Source: Gammaproteobacteria bacterium
Lineage (GTDB): Bacteria; Pseudomonadota; Gammaproteobacteria; Pseudomonadales; Porticoccaceae
Length of the DNA: 59,514 bases
Assembly: GCA_003235325.1 (NCBI GenBank)
Contig: QJWQ01000092.1
Location: 1 to 59,514 of the forward strand
Direction: 5' to 3'
Of the stretch, positions 10,145 through 19,366 are shown piece after piece (position 1 is the stretch's first letter; the number at the start of each line of letters is the position of its first letter). The translations under genes were made by a program, and so were the position numbers. The notes under the pieces were generated by a model. That model saw nothing but the letters and a program-made list of their open reading frames with translations, was not told where the DNA came from and made no database searches.

Positions 10145-10984
10145 ATGACAGATTCAAAAGCGACATCGGACCAGAGCCCCCCAATTGACGAGTCCCGGAT
10201 CGGGACGGCGCCCAGACCCGGGCAGGTCGAGCCACAACATCTCGAGGGAAATCCTGTCGACGGCAATGTCGATCCGGCAGAAATTGCCAAGTTCGAGGCC
10301 CTTGCCAGCCGCTGGTGGGACCCCGAAAGCGAATTCAAGCCGCTTCACGAGATCAATCCACTGCGGGCAAACTGGGTAGACCTGTATTCCCCCGTCGCCG
10401 GCAAGAAACTGCTGGACGTCGGGTGTGGCGGCGGCATTTTCTGCGAGGCCATGGCCCACCGGGGTGCCCTGGTCACCGGTATTGACATGGGCGAGGCGCC
10501 ACTGGCGGTTGCGCAGTTGCACCAACTGGAAACGGGCGTATCGGTCACCTACCAGCGTACCACCGCCGAGCAACTGGCGGCGGAGACGCCGGGCAGTTTT
10601 GATATTGTCACCTGCCTTGAAATGCTGGAGCACGTGCCGAGCCCGGCTTCGGTGATTCGCGCCTGTGCCACCCTGATCAAGCCCGGCGGCCACCTCTACT
10701 TCTCCACCATCAATCGAAACCCCAGAGCCTATCTTTTCGCCGTGTTGGGTGCCGAGTACCTGCTCAAACTGTTGCCTAAGGGTACTCATGATTACGCCAA
10801 ATTCATTCGGCCATCGGAACTCGGCACCTGGCTCAGGGACGCGGGGCTGGATCTGCAGGGCATGACCGGTCTGGTTTATAACCCGTTGACTCGCAAATAC
10901 CGACTCACCGACCAGGATGTCAAGGTCAACTACATGGTCCATGCCATCAGGGCCGATGCCGACAATAGCGAGGGCGATCGATGA
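10145..10984 (+). CDS. ubiG: ubiquinone biosynthesis O-methyltransferase UbiG
   Basis: UbiG performs the two SAM-dependent O-methylations of ubiquinone synthesis. The core is typical: [30 protein letters not shown], then SAM motif [17 protein letters not shown] near residue 90, [11 protein letters not shown] and a C-terminal [10 protein letters not shown]. The 279-residue product has about 40 extra, proline-rich N-terminal residues compared with the usual 235-240. The ATG at 10145 is 6 bases after mtaD and is the only ATG before the conserved region, but a later GTG could be used. The stop overlaps the mupP start in ATGA, indicating translational coupling. Confidence 0.95.
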   Translation: MTDSKATSDQSPPIDESRIGTAPRPGQVEPQHLEGNPVDGNVDPAEIAKFEALASRWWDPESEFKPLHEINPLRANWVDLYSPVAGKKLLDVGCGGGIFCEAMAHRGALVTGIDMGEAPLAVAQLHQLETGVSVTYQRTTAEQLAAETPGSFDIVTCLEMLEHVPSPASVIRACATLIKPGGHLYFSTINRNPRAYLFAVLGAEYLLKLLPKGTHDYAKFIRPSELGTWLRDAGLDLQGMTGLVYNPLTRKYRLTDQDVKVNYMVHAIRADADNSEGDR

Positions 10985-11646
10985 CTGCGCCTCGCTTTTC
11001 AGCCGTTCTGTTTGACCTCGATGGCACCCTCCTCGATACGGCGCCGGATTTCATTACTTCCCTCAATCTGCTGCTGGCAGCCAGAAACAGGGAGCCGCTT
11101 CCGGGTGAACTTATTCGCGCGGCGGTCACCCACGGCTCCCCCGGCTTGATCACCCTCGCCTTTGGTTATGGTCCCGGAGACCCCGCCTTTGAACCGGTGC
11201 GCCGGGAACTCCTGGATATCTACATGGATAACCTGACCCGGGAAACCCGGCCATTTCCCGGCGTCGAAGACCTGTTGTCCCGGCTCGAGGCTGCGGCAAT
11301 TCCCTGGGGCATCGTAACCAACAAGCCCTCCATCTTTACCTTTGCCATCCTCGATCAGTTGCCGTTTGCCGTCGCTCCCGCTGCGGTGGTCTGTCCGGAT
11401 CATGTGAAAAACAGCAAACCTGACCCGGAACCGGTATTACTGGCCTGCAACCAGTTGGGGATTACGCCTGGCGAATCCCTGTATGTCGGCGATCATCGGC
11501 GTGATATCCAGTCCGGCCTCAACGCCGGCACCAGAACAGCAGCCGCCGCATACGGTTATATCGATGCCACCGAAGACCCGTTCAGCTGGGGCGCCGACCA
11601 TGTTGTCAGCAGTTTCCCTGAAATTGAATCCATTGTATTTCAATAA
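10981..11646 (+). CDS. mupP: HAD phosphatase, probable MurNAc-6-phosphate phosphatase MupP
   Basis: This is a haloacid dehalogenase-type phosphatase of 221 residues. It has the nucleophile motif [10 protein letters not shown] at residues 11-20, VTNKP (motif II), Lys in [12 protein letters not shown] and [16 protein letters not shown] (motif IV). Its place directly after ubiG and before yciK matches P. aeruginosa PA3172, shown to be the N-acetylmuramate-6-phosphate phosphatase of the peptidoglycan recycling bypass. The close relative phosphoglycolate phosphatase (Gph) is the alternative call. The AmgK/MurU partners are not in this window. Confidence 0.85.
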   Translation: MTAPRFSAVLFDLDGTLLDTAPDFITSLNLLLAARNREPLPGELIRAAVTHGSPGLITLAFGYGPGDPAFEPVRRELLDIYMDNLTRETRPFPGVEDLLSRLEAAAIPWGIVTNKPSIFTFAILDQLPFAVAPAAVVCPDHVKNSKPDPEPVLLACNQLGITPGESLYVGDHRRDIQSGLNAGTRTAAAAYGYIDATEDPFSWGADHVVSSFPEIESIVFQ

Positions 11647-11678
11647 ATTATGTTAAGTAGTTAACCAAATTTATAAGA

Positions 11679-12434
11679 ATGAACGCTGATCTCGCAAAGA
11701 ACTATTCGGCACCCGCGGACTGCCTCGCGGACCGGGTCATCCTGGTTACCGGCGCCGGTGACGGCATCGGACGCGCCGCGGCGCTCTGCCTGGCTGAACA
11801 CGGGGCCACGGTCGTCCTCGCCGGTCGCACCGTCCCCAAACTGGAACAGGTTTACGACCGAATCGAGGAGTGTGGCTGGCCGCAAGCGGCGATATACCCG
11901 GTGGACCTGCTGGGGGCAAACGAGCAGGACTACCAAAGTCTGGCGGAAAGCGTCAGTTCCCTGTTCGGTCGGCTGGATGGTCTCTTGCACAATGCCGGCG
12001 AACTGGGCGAGCGCACGCCTCTGGCCAATTACTCACTGGCCAGTTGGCAGAAGGTGTTGCAGGTGAATGTTACCGCCCAGTTTCTGTTGACCCGGGCATT
12101 GATTCCGCAACTGGAAAAATCCGTCGACGCGTCCATCGTATTCACCAGTTCCGGTGTCGGCCGTCGGGGGCGGGCGTTCTGGGGCGCCTATGCCGTCTCC
12201 AAGTTTGCCACCGAGGGTCTGGCGCAAACCCTTGCTGATGAACTCGAAGAAACCACCCGGATCAGGGTCAATTGCATCAATCCGGGGCCGACCCGGACCC
12301 GTATGCGGGCAACGGCCTATCCGGCGGAAAATCCCGGAACACTGAAAACGCCGGAACAGATCATGGCCGCCTATCTCTACCTTCTGGGGCCGGCGAGCCG
12401 GGACGTCACCGGACAGTCCCTGGATGCCCAGTAA
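11679..12434 (+). CDS. yciK: YciK-type short-chain dehydrogenase
   Basis: This NAD(P)-dependent short-chain dehydrogenase/reductase has 251 residues. The cofactor motif is ILVTGAGDGIGRAAALCL, followed by HNAGELGERTPL and the catalytic pair in YAVSKFATEGL preceded by SSGVGRRG. The sequence and the ubiG-mupP-yciK order identify it with the YciK subgroup, whose substrate is unknown. It lies 32 bases after mupP, probably in the same transcript. The 142 bases to the convergent rluB hold no clear terminator. Confidence 0.9.
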   Translation: MNADLAKNYSAPADCLADRVILVTGAGDGIGRAAALCLAEHGATVVLAGRTVPKLEQVYDRIEECGWPQAAIYPVDLLGANEQDYQSLAESVSSLFGRLDGLLHNAGELGERTPLANYSLASWQKVLQVNVTAQFLLTRALIPQLEKSVDASIVFTSSGVGRRGRAFWGAYAVSKFATEGLAQTLADELEETTRIRVNCINPGPTRTRMRATAYPAENPGTLKTPEQIMAAYLYLLGPASRDVTGQSLDAQ

Positions 12435-12576
12435 GCGGAATTTCAAATCGGTTTAAAAAAGACGTGTTCGATTCGGGAATGGGGACCTGGCAGCCGGGAT
12501 GGCATCCGAACCGATTCAATGTGACAGTGACAGTTTCAAAAAGCCATCTCAAACGGGCTCTGCCAAACCACCTGTC

Positions 12577-13407
12577 TCAATCAGCTCTGGGATTGGCCCC
12601 ACGGGAGCGCAACTTGCGCATCTGGCGCTGATAGCGAAAACGTTCCTCCGGGGTCAGGGTCCAGTCGACTGCCGCCTTGACCCCCGCCAGCTTGCACAGG
12701 CTTTTTACATCGGCAGGTTCCAGTTCGAGCCACTCGCCCCTTCGGACATAGGAAGGCAATTCAACGTTGCCGTAGCGTATCCGTTTCAAACGGTTGACCT
12801 CGACGCCCTGGGATTCCCACAGGCGCCGCACTTCCCGGTTGCGACCTTCAGCCATCACCACCGAGAACCAGCGGTTGGCATTGCCGCCGCTGCCGACGGA
12901 AATCTTGCTGAATTTGGCAGCACCGTCCTCCAGCAAAACGCCCTCGGTGAGCCGGTCCAGCATGGCTTCGTCCACCAGGCCGTGTACACGCACCAGGTAC
13001 TCCCGCTGGATTTCCCGCGAAGGATGCATCATGGCATTGGCCAGTTCGCCGCTGTTGGTAAACAATAACAGGCCCGCCGTATTGATATCCAGACGACCGA
13101 CGGTAATCCAGCGCCCCGGATGCAGGGGCGGCAGGCGGTCAAATACCGTCGGTCTACCTTCCGGGTCCTTTCGGGTGCAGATTTCCCCTTCCGGTTTATT
13201 GTAGATCACGACCCGTATCCGCTCCCGGTGCCCCGACTGTTTGACCGGTTTGCCATCGACGCGAATCTCATCCCGGCCGGTGACCCGGTCACCGATGTGA
13301 GCCAACTGGCCATTGACCTGGACTCGTCCGGAGATAATCCATTTCTCCAGTTCCCGGCGGGAGCCGAGACCCGCCTGGGCCAGGACCTTCTGTAATTTTT
13401 CGCTCAT
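12577..13407 (-). CDS. rluB: 23S rRNA pseudouridine synthase RluB
   Basis: RluB makes pseudouridine 2605 in 23S rRNA. From the ATG at 13407 the protein is 276 residues. It has an N-terminal S4 RNA-binding domain (LQKVLAQAGLGSRRELEKWI) and the RsuA-family catalytic motif VGRLDINTAGLLLFTNSGEL with the active aspartate. The motif EGRNREVRRLWESQG follows. The tail is basic (KLRSRGANPRAD). The frame extends upstream to 13494, but that would overlap the scpB 3' end and is not family-like. The gene follows scpB by 22 bases, and the rluB-scpB-scpA linkage is widely conserved. Confidence 0.95.
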   Translation of the reverse strand: MSEKLQKVLAQAGLGSRRELEKWIISGRVQVNGQLAHIGDRVTGRDEIRVDGKPVKQSGHRERIRVVIYNKPEGEICTRKDPEGRPTVFDRLPPLHPGRWITVGRLDINTAGLLLFTNSGELANAMMHPSREIQREYLVRVHGLVDEAMLDRLTEGVLLEDGAAKFSKISVGSGGNANRWFSVVMAEGRNREVRRLWESQGVEVNRLKRIRYGNVELPSYVRRGEWLELEPADVKSLCKLAGVKAAVDWTLTPEERFRYQRQMRKLRSRGANPRAD

Positions 13408-13429
13408 GCGAATTTTTACTCGTGGAAAT

Positions 13430-14206
13430 TCAGGATTCCGTGCCGGCGTCACCACCCTGAACGGGTTTATCGACCGGTGCCGGCTTGCTGGCAACCAGGG
13501 ACAGGGCCGGTCGGGTCGCGCCGGGGCGGGTTGTTATTGCCCGGGCTGTGACTTCATGGCCGGGGATCTCGGCAACATTTGCCAGGGGTGGTTCGGTCTT
13601 GCCGATGGTGGCCTGTTCATCGACGTCACCACCGTCCTCACCCATATTCTGGCCAAGATCCAGGGTCACGTTGATCTCATCCAGGTCCCGAATCTCACCC
13701 AGGGCCGGCAGTTCGTCGAGACTGGAAAGGTTGAAGTAATCGAGAAACTGCCGAGTGGTGGCATACAGTGCCGGCCGCCCGGGTACATCCCGATGCCCCA
13801 CAATCCGCACCCACTCCCGTTCCATCAGGGTGCGCACAGTGTCGGAGCTGACGGAAACACCGCGAATCTGTTCGATATCACCCCGGGTCACCGGCTGGCG
13901 GTAGGCGATCAGCGCCAGGGTTTCCAGCAGCGCCCGGGTATATTTTTTCGGCTTTTCCTCCCACAACCGGCTGATCCAGCGGGACAGGTTCTGGCGCACC
14001 TGAAACCGGTAACCACTGGCGGTTTTCTTCAATTCGTAACCCCGGTTCGAGCAATCACTGTCAATGGCTGCAAGGGCCGCTTCAAATTCGCCCGTATCCG
14101 GCCGCTCATGGTCATCAAACAGTGACTGCAGGCGTGTCAGGCTGAGGGGTTCACCCGCAGCCAACAGGGCGCCTTCTATGACGTTCTGAAAGGTGGCTTT
14201 ATCCAT
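13430..14206 (-). CDS. scpB: segregation and condensation protein B
   Basis: ScpB forms, with ScpA and an SMC protein, the condensin-like complex for chromosome compaction. The 258-residue product has two winged-helix domains, with LLAAGEPLSLTRLQSLF at the start and the conserved ALLETLALIAYRQPVTRGDIEQIRG and REWVRIVGHRDVPGRPALYATT in the second. The C-terminal 60 or so residues are acidic then Ala/Pro-rich and look disordered. No smc gene is in the window. Confidence 0.95.
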   Translation of the reverse strand: MDKATFQNVIEGALLAAGEPLSLTRLQSLFDDHERPDTGEFEAALAAIDSDCSNRGYELKKTASGYRFQVRQNLSRWISRLWEEKPKKYTRALLETLALIAYRQPVTRGDIEQIRGVSVSSDTVRTLMEREWVRIVGHRDVPGRPALYATTRQFLDYFNLSSLDELPALGEIRDLDEINVTLDLGQNMGEDGGDVDEQATIGKTEPPLANVAEIPGHEVTARAITTRPGATRPALSLVASKPAPVDKPVQGGDAGTES

Positions 14207-14306
14207 CAGGCAATTCTATTCGCTAGTAGTATCAACACAATCCGGTGGTTGGGCGTCAAGGTTCAGGGTGAACGCCGTTTCGATGACAAGAAATCTCTCG
14301 ACATTG

Positions 14307-15179
14307 TCAGGAGGTTCTCGCCTTGACATGAATCGGACCGAAACCCTCGCTCTGCACTATTTCCACCAGTGATTCCTTGATCAGCTCCAAAATGGCCAGA
14401 AAGGTGACAACCACCCCCTGACGCCCTTCCTGAGCAGTAAAAAGGGCGACAAAGGGTACGAACGGTTGACCCCGAAGCCGGTCAAGGACACAGGCCATTC
14501 GCTCCCGGGTGGACAGCTTCTCAAAATGCACATGGTGGCTCTCATACATTTTCGCCCGCTGCAATACTTCGGCCAGCGCCACCAGCACCTGGCGCAGATC
14601 CACATCCGGATGGGGTCTTTCACTGTTGATATCCGGCGGCCTGGCGCTGACGAGGAAGGTATCCCGCCCTATTCGCGGTAACCGGTCCAGGTCTTCGGCG
14701 ACAATCTTGTAACGCTCGTATTCCTGCAGTCGTCGGATCAATTCGGCTCGAGGATCGTCCTCTTCCTCCTCTTCTTCCTGCCTGGGGAGAAGCATTCTGG
14801 ACTTGATTTCCGCCAGCATTGCCGCCATCAGCAGATATTCAGCGGCCAGTTCCAGTTGCATGGCCTGCATCAGTTCGACATATTCCATGTATTGCCGGGT
14901 GATTTCGGCTACATTCACCTGAAGCACATCAATGTTCTGCCGCCTAATCAGGTACAGGAGCAGATCCAGGGGGCCTTCAAAGGCCTCGATAAAAACCTCC
15001 AGCGCTTCCGGAGGAATGTACAGATCCTTTGGCAGTTCCGTTATTTCCCGGCCATTGACGATGGCGAAATGCATTTCCCCCTGTCGGGGTGCCATTGGCG
15101 GGCCTTGTTTCTGCTCCGGGATGTCAACTCCCGGGGTAGGGTCCGGGGTCTCCCCTGCGATTTCAGCTGTCACTGGCAC
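14307..15179 (-). CDS. scpA: segregation and condensation protein A (kleisin)
   Basis: ScpA is the kleisin subunit bridging SMC heads. The core begins LEVFIEAFEGPLDLLLYLIRRQNIDVLQVN, continues with YMEYVELMQAMQLELAAEYLLMAAMLAEIKSRMLLP, an acidic linker of consecutive Glu and Asp, and a C-terminal winged helix (VVTFLAILELIKESLVEI). It has 290 residues from GTG 15179. A later ATG at 15095 would remove a 28-residue Pro-rich lead and is an equally plausible start. scpB begins 100 bases downstream. Confidence 0.94.
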   Translation of the reverse strand: MPVTAEIAGETPDPTPGVDIPEQKQGPPMAPRQGEMHFAIVNGREITELPKDLYIPPEALEVFIEAFEGPLDLLLYLIRRQNIDVLQVNVAEITRQYMEYVELMQAMQLELAAEYLLMAAMLAEIKSRMLLPRQEEEEEEDDPRAELIRRLQEYERYKIVAEDLDRLPRIGRDTFLVSARPPDINSERPHPDVDLRQVLVALAEVLQRAKMYESHHVHFEKLSTRERMACVLDRLRGQPFVPFVALFTAQEGRQGVVVTFLAILELIKESLVEIVQSEGFGPIHVKARTS

Positions 15180-15302
15180 TCCGGTTCAAATTAATCGGCC
15201 ATTATAGCGGCGATTCCCGGCGGGCGACATGGCTGTGGTAGCCGCGATCCAGTGCAGATCCGAATCGGGTAACCGCCGCGCCCCTGGCGGACGTCACTGT
15301 CA

Positions 15303-15926
15303 TTAACTGGCAAAGGGGGTAAAGCTTCCCAATCCCTGTCGCAGTAGTTGTGGCAGTTCTCCGGTCATGTCAATTACCGTGGTCGGCTCCATGCCGCAAT
15401 AACCACCATCAATGATGGCATCTACCCGGCGCTCGAGCACGGCACGGATATCATAGGGGTCAGTCAGGGGATACTCGTCGCCGGGCATAATCAGGGTGAC
15501 GCTCATCAATGGCTCGTTCAGTTCGGCCAGGATTGCCAGCGTGATGGGGTTATCGGGCACCCGAATACCAATGGTCTTGCGCTTGGGGTGCATCAATCGT
15601 CGGGGGACTTCCGATGTCGCCTCCAGTATGTAGGTATAAGGCCCGGGGGTATTGGCCTTGAGCATTCGAAAAACCGGATTGCTGACCTTGGCGTAGGTGG
15701 CGAGTTCGCCCAGATCGCGGCAGACCAGGGTGAAATTATGGTTCTTATCCAACTGGCGAATCTGACGAATCCGTTCCATGGCGGATTTTTCACCCAGGTG
15801 GCACCCCAACGCGTAGGCAGAGTCAGTCGGATAGACGATGACGCCGCCGTCACGAACCACATCTGCAGCCTGTTGAATCAGTCGCTGCTGGGGATTTTCG
15901 GGATGAATATAAAGGTAAAGACTCAT
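15303..15926 (-). CDS. yciO: YciO, Sua5/YciO/YrdC family protein
   Basis: This 207-residue protein is of the YrdC-fold family that includes threonylcarbamoyl-AMP synthase. YPTDSAYALGCHLGEKSAMERI, the KNHNFTLVCRDL stretch and PKRKTIGIRVPDN are characteristic of the YciO branch rather than TsaC. YciO has a nucleotide/RNA-binding pocket, and its role in tRNA t6A synthesis is minor or unproven. It sits upstream of scpA in the same direction, as in many relatives, though the PHP-domain gene (rnm/yciV) commonly found beside it is missing. The separate tsaB at 53991-54701 belongs to the main t6A pathway. Confidence 0.9.
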   Translation of the reverse strand: MSLYLYIHPENPQQRLIQQAADVVRDGGVIVYPTDSAYALGCHLGEKSAMERIRQIRQLDKNHNFTLVCRDLGELATYAKVSNPVFRMLKANTPGPYTYILEATSEVPRRLMHPKRKTIGIRVPDNPITLAILAELNEPLMSVTLIMPGDEYPLTDPYDIRAVLERRVDAIIDGGYCGMEPTTVIDMTGELPQLLRQGLGSFTPFAS

Positions 15927-16048
15927 AATGTACCGCGCCCGGGCACTGAGCCGGTTTCGCCCTGGAAATTGTTGCCGGCACTATAAGGGCGGCCGGACAG
16001 AAAAAACAACCGAATACGCCGGTAGCAGCTGGATTTTCGGTATTTCCA

Positions 16049-16077
16049 TTGTGAAAGCCTCGCCATAAACCTAGAAT
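16049..16077 (+). promoter_or_regulatory. sigma-70-type promoter upstream of membrane protein gene
   Basis: TTGTGA at 16049-16054 and TAGAAT at 16072-16077 are separated by exactly 17 bases. It points at the VC0807-type gene. Transcription would begin near 16084, which rules out a TTG start at 16077 and favours the ATG at 16131. Confidence 0.55.
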
Positions 16078-16130
16078 TGGCAGCCTTCAGAACTGAGCAT
16101 GGCCGCAGTCAGACCGCTGCACGATTCAAT

Positions 16131-16883
16131 ATGGAAAAATCCGGACAACAAACGTCATTTGAGCAGGCAGAAAAGCCGACAGTACAGACGCGCCCCCCGC
16201 AACAAAAAGAAAGCCTGCTTCTGAACCTGCTTCTCAATCTGGTTGCTCCAACCCTGGTGTTGACCAAGTTCAGCGGCGATGAATACCTCGGTACTACTTA
16301 TGCCATCGTTGTCGCCCTGGCGTTCCCTATCGGTTACGGTCTGCGGGATTTTTATCGACGCCGGAAAATCAATCTGTTTTCGGCCCTGGGGGTGCTCAGC
16401 GTCTTTCTTACCGGCGGCATCAGCTTGCTGGGACTCGCGCCAGAATACCTGGCCATCAAGGAAGCCGCCATTCCCGGAATATTCGGCCTGGCTACCATAC
16501 TGTCAGTGAAGACGCCCTATCCCCTGGTGCGCACCCTGCTCTATAACGATACCGTGCTTGAAGTCGAGGCGATCGACGCCAAGCTCTCCGAAAACAACAA
16601 TCACCAGGCCTTTGAACGCCGGCTGGTCAAAGCCTCCTGGCTGGTGGCAAGTTCATTTTTCCTGTCATCCGCCCTGAACTATTTGCTGGCGATTACCATC
16701 GTTACCAGCACGCCGGGAACGGTGGAATATAATGAACAGCTGGGTAAAATGACCGCACTGAGTTTTCCGATTATTGCCCTGCCGGCAACGCTGGTGATGA
16801 TGGCTGCGATGTTTTACCTTTTCCGTGGCATCACCGCCCTGACCGGGCTGCAGGTCGAAGATATTATTCGTCACCAACACTAA
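16131..16883 (+). CDS. VC0807-family integral membrane protein
   Basis: This inner-membrane protein of 250 residues has about five or six hydrophobic segments: [19 protein letters not shown], the stretch containing [34 protein letters not shown], a region around [19 protein letters not shown] and a final [16 protein letters not shown]. It resembles the VC0807 family, whose function is unknown. It is followed at 19 bases by the YciI gene; a septation-related membrane protein next to yciI is a familiar arrangement. The start was chosen because a promoter -10 covers the only upstream alternative. Confidence 0.7.
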   Translation: MEKSGQQTSFEQAEKPTVQTRPPQQKESLLLNLLLNLVAPTLVLTKFSGDEYLGTTYAIVVALAFPIGYGLRDFYRRRKINLFSALGVLSVFLTGGISLLGLAPEYLAIKEAAIPGIFGLATILSVKTPYPLVRTLLYNDTVLEVEAIDAKLSENNNHQAFERRLVKASWLVASSFFLSSALNYLLAITIVTSTPGTVEYNEQLGKMTALSFPIIALPATLVMMAAMFYLFRGITALTGLQVEDIIRHQH

Positions 16884-16902
16884 CCGACACCGGGTCAGAC
16901 TT

Positions 16903-17202
16903 ATGTGGTATGCCATTATTGCCGAGGACGTCGACAACAGCCTGGAAAAACGCCGGGCTGTGCGTCCGGCGCACCTAGTCCGGTTGGAACAACTGAAAAG
17001 CCAGGGACGACTGCTGGTTGCCGGTGCCCACCCGGCAATTGATGCCGAGGATCCCGGCGAAGCAGGCTTTAGTGGCAGTCTGGTGATTGCAGAATTCGAC
17101 AGCCTGGTTGAGGCAACGGCCTGGGCTGACGAGGACCCCTACAGGTCTTCCGGCGTCTACAAGAAAGTCACTGTCAAACCCTATCGCATCGCCCTGCCCT
17201 GA
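16903..17202 (+). CDS. yciI: YciI family protein
   Basis: This is a small 99-residue ferredoxin-like fold protein of the YciI/YCII family. It begins [20 protein letters not shown] and contains the family's conserved His-Asp type pocket residues in [11 protein letters not shown], then [23 protein letters not shown] and [12 protein letters not shown]. The biochemical role is unsettled; relatives are described as putative dehydratases or lactone-type hydrolases. The length is typical and the protein is complete. It likely shares a transcript with the membrane protein before it. Confidence 0.9.
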   Translation: MWYAIIAEDVDNSLEKRRAVRPAHLVRLEQLKSQGRLLVAGAHPAIDAEDPGEAGFSGSLVIAEFDSLVEATAWADEDPYRSSGVYKKVTVKPYRIALP

Positions 17203-17309
17203 GTTGTACAACCTCAGAGGCGCCAATCCGGATGATGGTTTCGTCAAGTACCCGGAATTCCGCTTGAAGCAGTTGACTGAATCAAGGAACAAAACAGGTT
17301 TCATCACAA

Positions 17310-17978
17310 ATGAGTAACAAACCAGCCGTCTTTATTTTTTTCCTTCTCGCTTTTGCCTCCATGCCGGGTCGAGGCCAGACCCTGTATATTTCCGACGAAC
17401 TCCATGTCCCCCTGCGCAGCAGCCCCTGTCGCCGTTGCACCATTCTTCATCAGGGACTGCCTGCCGGGACCGAGTTGTATCTGGTAAAAGAAAAAGATGG
17501 CTGGAGTCATGTAAAAACCCCGGGCGGACTCGATGGCTGGCTGGAATCCCAGTACCTGGTCAAGCAGCCCATTGCCAGGGACCGGCTGGCCAAGGCTGAG
17601 ACCCGGCTGCAGACACTGGAAAAGGAAAATGCCTCCCTGAAGCAGCAACTGGAGGACATTCAGGCTGCCAGTAGCACTCTGGAATCGGAGTTGAAAGCGA
17701 CCCAGGAGCAAAAAGGCAGTATCGATGAGGAATTGGCTAACATTCGCCAGATGTCTGCCAACGCCATTAACCTGCACGAACAAAATCAGGAATTGCTGAA
17801 ACGTAATCGGATATTACAAAGTGAAATCGATGTGCTGACCGCCGTTCGGGAACAGCTGGAGTCAGACCAGACACAGAAGTGGTTTCTCTACGGCGCACTG
17901 GCAGTTTTCCTGGGTGGCTTGCTGTCCGTGCTGATCCCTAAGCTCAAACCCCGCAAGAAATTTTCCGAATGGGCCTAG
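17310..17978 (+). CDS. SH3-domain membrane protein (TIGR04211 type)
   Basis: This exported protein of 222 residues is anchored at its C-terminus. Residues 1-23 are a signal sequence (FIFFLLAFASMPGRG). Residues about 25-90 form a bacterial SH3 domain (LYISDELHVPLRSSP, GWSHVKTPGGLDGWLESQYL). Residues about 95-185 are a Glu/Gln/Leu-rich coiled coil. A transmembrane helix (WFLYGALAVFLGGLLSVLIP) and a basic tail KLKPRKKFSEWA close the chain. This architecture matches TIGR04211, usually annotated as an SH3 domain protein of unknown function. The periplasmic orientation is inferred. Confidence 0.88.
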   Translation: MSNKPAVFIFFLLAFASMPGRGQTLYISDELHVPLRSSPCRRCTILHQGLPAGTELYLVKEKDGWSHVKTPGGLDGWLESQYLVKQPIARDRLAKAETRLQTLEKENASLKQQLEDIQAASSTLESELKATQEQKGSIDEELANIRQMSANAINLHEQNQELLKRNRILQSEIDVLTAVREQLESDQTQKWFLYGALAVFLGGLLSVLIPKLKPRKKFSEWA

Positions 17979-17997
17979 CCGTCCATCGGGGGAGCCT

Positions 17998-18591
17998 GTG
18001 ATTGCCATGAGAAGGATATCCGTAAAGATTCTTGCCCTGGTTCTGCTGCTGTGCAGTGTCAATCTGCCCACCATTGCCGAGGAACAGAAACCGTCGGTCC
18101 AGGTCCTGTTGAAAACGAACCTGGGGGAAATCCGCCTGGAACTGGACCCGGCAAGAGCGCCACTGACAGTGGACAACTTTCTCCAGTACGTGAATCGCTA
18201 TTACTACGACGGCCTGATTTTTCACCGGGTGGTCAAGGGCTTCATGATCCAGTCCGGCGGTTATACCTTCGACCTGGTGGCCAAAACTCCCGGGGACCCG
18301 GTGATCAATGAGTCCGGCAATGGTTTGCTCAACCGGCGCGGCACCGTGGCCATGGCGAGAACCAGCGATCCCGACAGCGCCATGGCCCAGTTCTTCATCA
18401 ATGTCGCCGACAATCACAGCCTGGATCCAAAAGGAGATCGTCCCGGGTACACTGTTTTTGGCCGGGTTGTAGCGGGCATGGAGGTCGTGGATGCCATCGC
18501 GGCGGTTCGCATCCAAAGTTTCGATCGGTTCCAGCATATTCCGGTGGATCCGGTGCAAATTCTCTCAGCCAGAGTGGTGACTCCTCCGTGA
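17998..18591 (+). CDS. periplasmic peptidyl-prolyl cis-trans isomerase, cyclophilin type
   Basis: This secreted cyclophilin of 197 residues probably catalyses proline isomerisation during folding in the periplasm. A signal peptide (ILALVLLLCSVNLPTIA) precedes the domain. Active-site marks are FHRVVKGFMIQSGGY (catalytic Arg), AMARTSDPDSAMAQFFINVADN and GYTVFGRVVAGMEVVD. The GTG at 17998 sits 4-5 bases after GGGGGAG; the in-frame ATG at 18007 is possible but further from that site. The stop overlaps the pdxJ start by four bases (GTGA). Confidence 0.92.
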   Translation: MIAMRRISVKILALVLLLCSVNLPTIAEEQKPSVQVLLKTNLGEIRLELDPARAPLTVDNFLQYVNRYYYDGLIFHRVVKGFMIQSGGYTFDLVAKTPGDPVINESGNGLLNRRGTVAMARTSDPDSAMAQFFINVADNHSLDPKGDRPGYTVFGRVVAGMEVVDAIAAVRIQSFDRFQHIPVDPVQILSARVVTPP

Positions 18592-19358
18592 CCAGCCTCA
18601 GTGTCAATCTCAACAAAATTGCCCTGATTCGCAATTCCAGGGAAGGAAATTATCCCGATGTCTGCGATCACGCCAGGATTTGCCTCCACGCCGGAGCAGA
18701 TGGCATCACCGTGCACCCGCGCCCCGATCTGCGCCACATTCGACCGGATGACGTTCGTGCGCTGTCCGAGCTGGTGAAACAGTCACCGGGGATAGAGTTC
18801 AATGTCGAGGGCAACCCGTTTTCCGGTGCCAGCGATCACTACCCGGGCTTTATGGCACTGGTAACAGAAGCTCACCCGCACCAGTGCACGCTGGTGCCGG
18901 ACAGCGAAAGCCAGCTTACTTCGGATCACGGCTTTGATCTGCGAACCAGCGGCGCCCAGGTCGAACCCCTGGTGCGCACGTTAAAGGATAGAGGTATTCG
19001 GGTCAGCCTGTTTATGGACCCTGATATCGACCAGATTCAATGTGCCAGGGACATCGGCGTCGATCGCATTGAGCTTTATACCGGGCCCTATGCCGCAGCC
19101 TGGAACGATAACCACGCCCTGGAATACCAGTTCCAGCGTTATCAACAGGCGGCCGAATTTGCCAATGGCATTGGTCTCGGGGTCAATGCCGGTCACGACC
19201 TGAACCTGTTCAATCTCGCCAGGTTTGCCACTATTCCCGAACTGCTGGAAGTCTCCATCGGCCACGCCCTGATCGTGGATGCCATCGGCATGGGTCTGGC
19301 TAACGCGGTCAGGGCCTACAAGGCCCTGTTGCCACAGTCTCAACGGCATCCTGGCTGA
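18588..19358 (+). CDS. pdxJ: pyridoxine 5'-phosphate synthase, divergent PdxJ type
   Basis: PdxJ condenses 1-deoxy-xylulose 5-phosphate with 3-amino-2-oxopropyl phosphate to make pyridoxine phosphate. Its 256 residues keep the TIM-barrel landmarks: GADGITVHPRPDLRHI (catalytic His), FNVEGNP (Glu), CTLVPDSESQLTSDHG, VSLFMDPD, ELYTGPYA, GLGVNAGHDL and EVSIGHALI. The N-terminal motif is SVNLNKIALIRNSR instead of the GVNIDHVATLRQAR of the E. coli and Pseudomonas type, so it belongs to the second PdxJ subgroup. It is translationally coupled to the cyclophilin gene. Confidence 0.9.
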   Translation: MTSLSVNLNKIALIRNSREGNYPDVCDHARICLHAGADGITVHPRPDLRHIRPDDVRALSELVKQSPGIEFNVEGNPFSGASDHYPGFMALVTEAHPHQCTLVPDSESQLTSDHGFDLRTSGAQVEPLVRTLKDRGIRVSLFMDPDIDQIQCARDIGVDRIELYTGPYAAAWNDNHALEYQFQRYQQAAEFANGIGLGVNAGHDLNLFNLARFATIPELLEVSIGHALIVDAIGMGLANAVRAYKALLPQSQRHPG

Positions 19359-19366
19359 CCTGCTGC

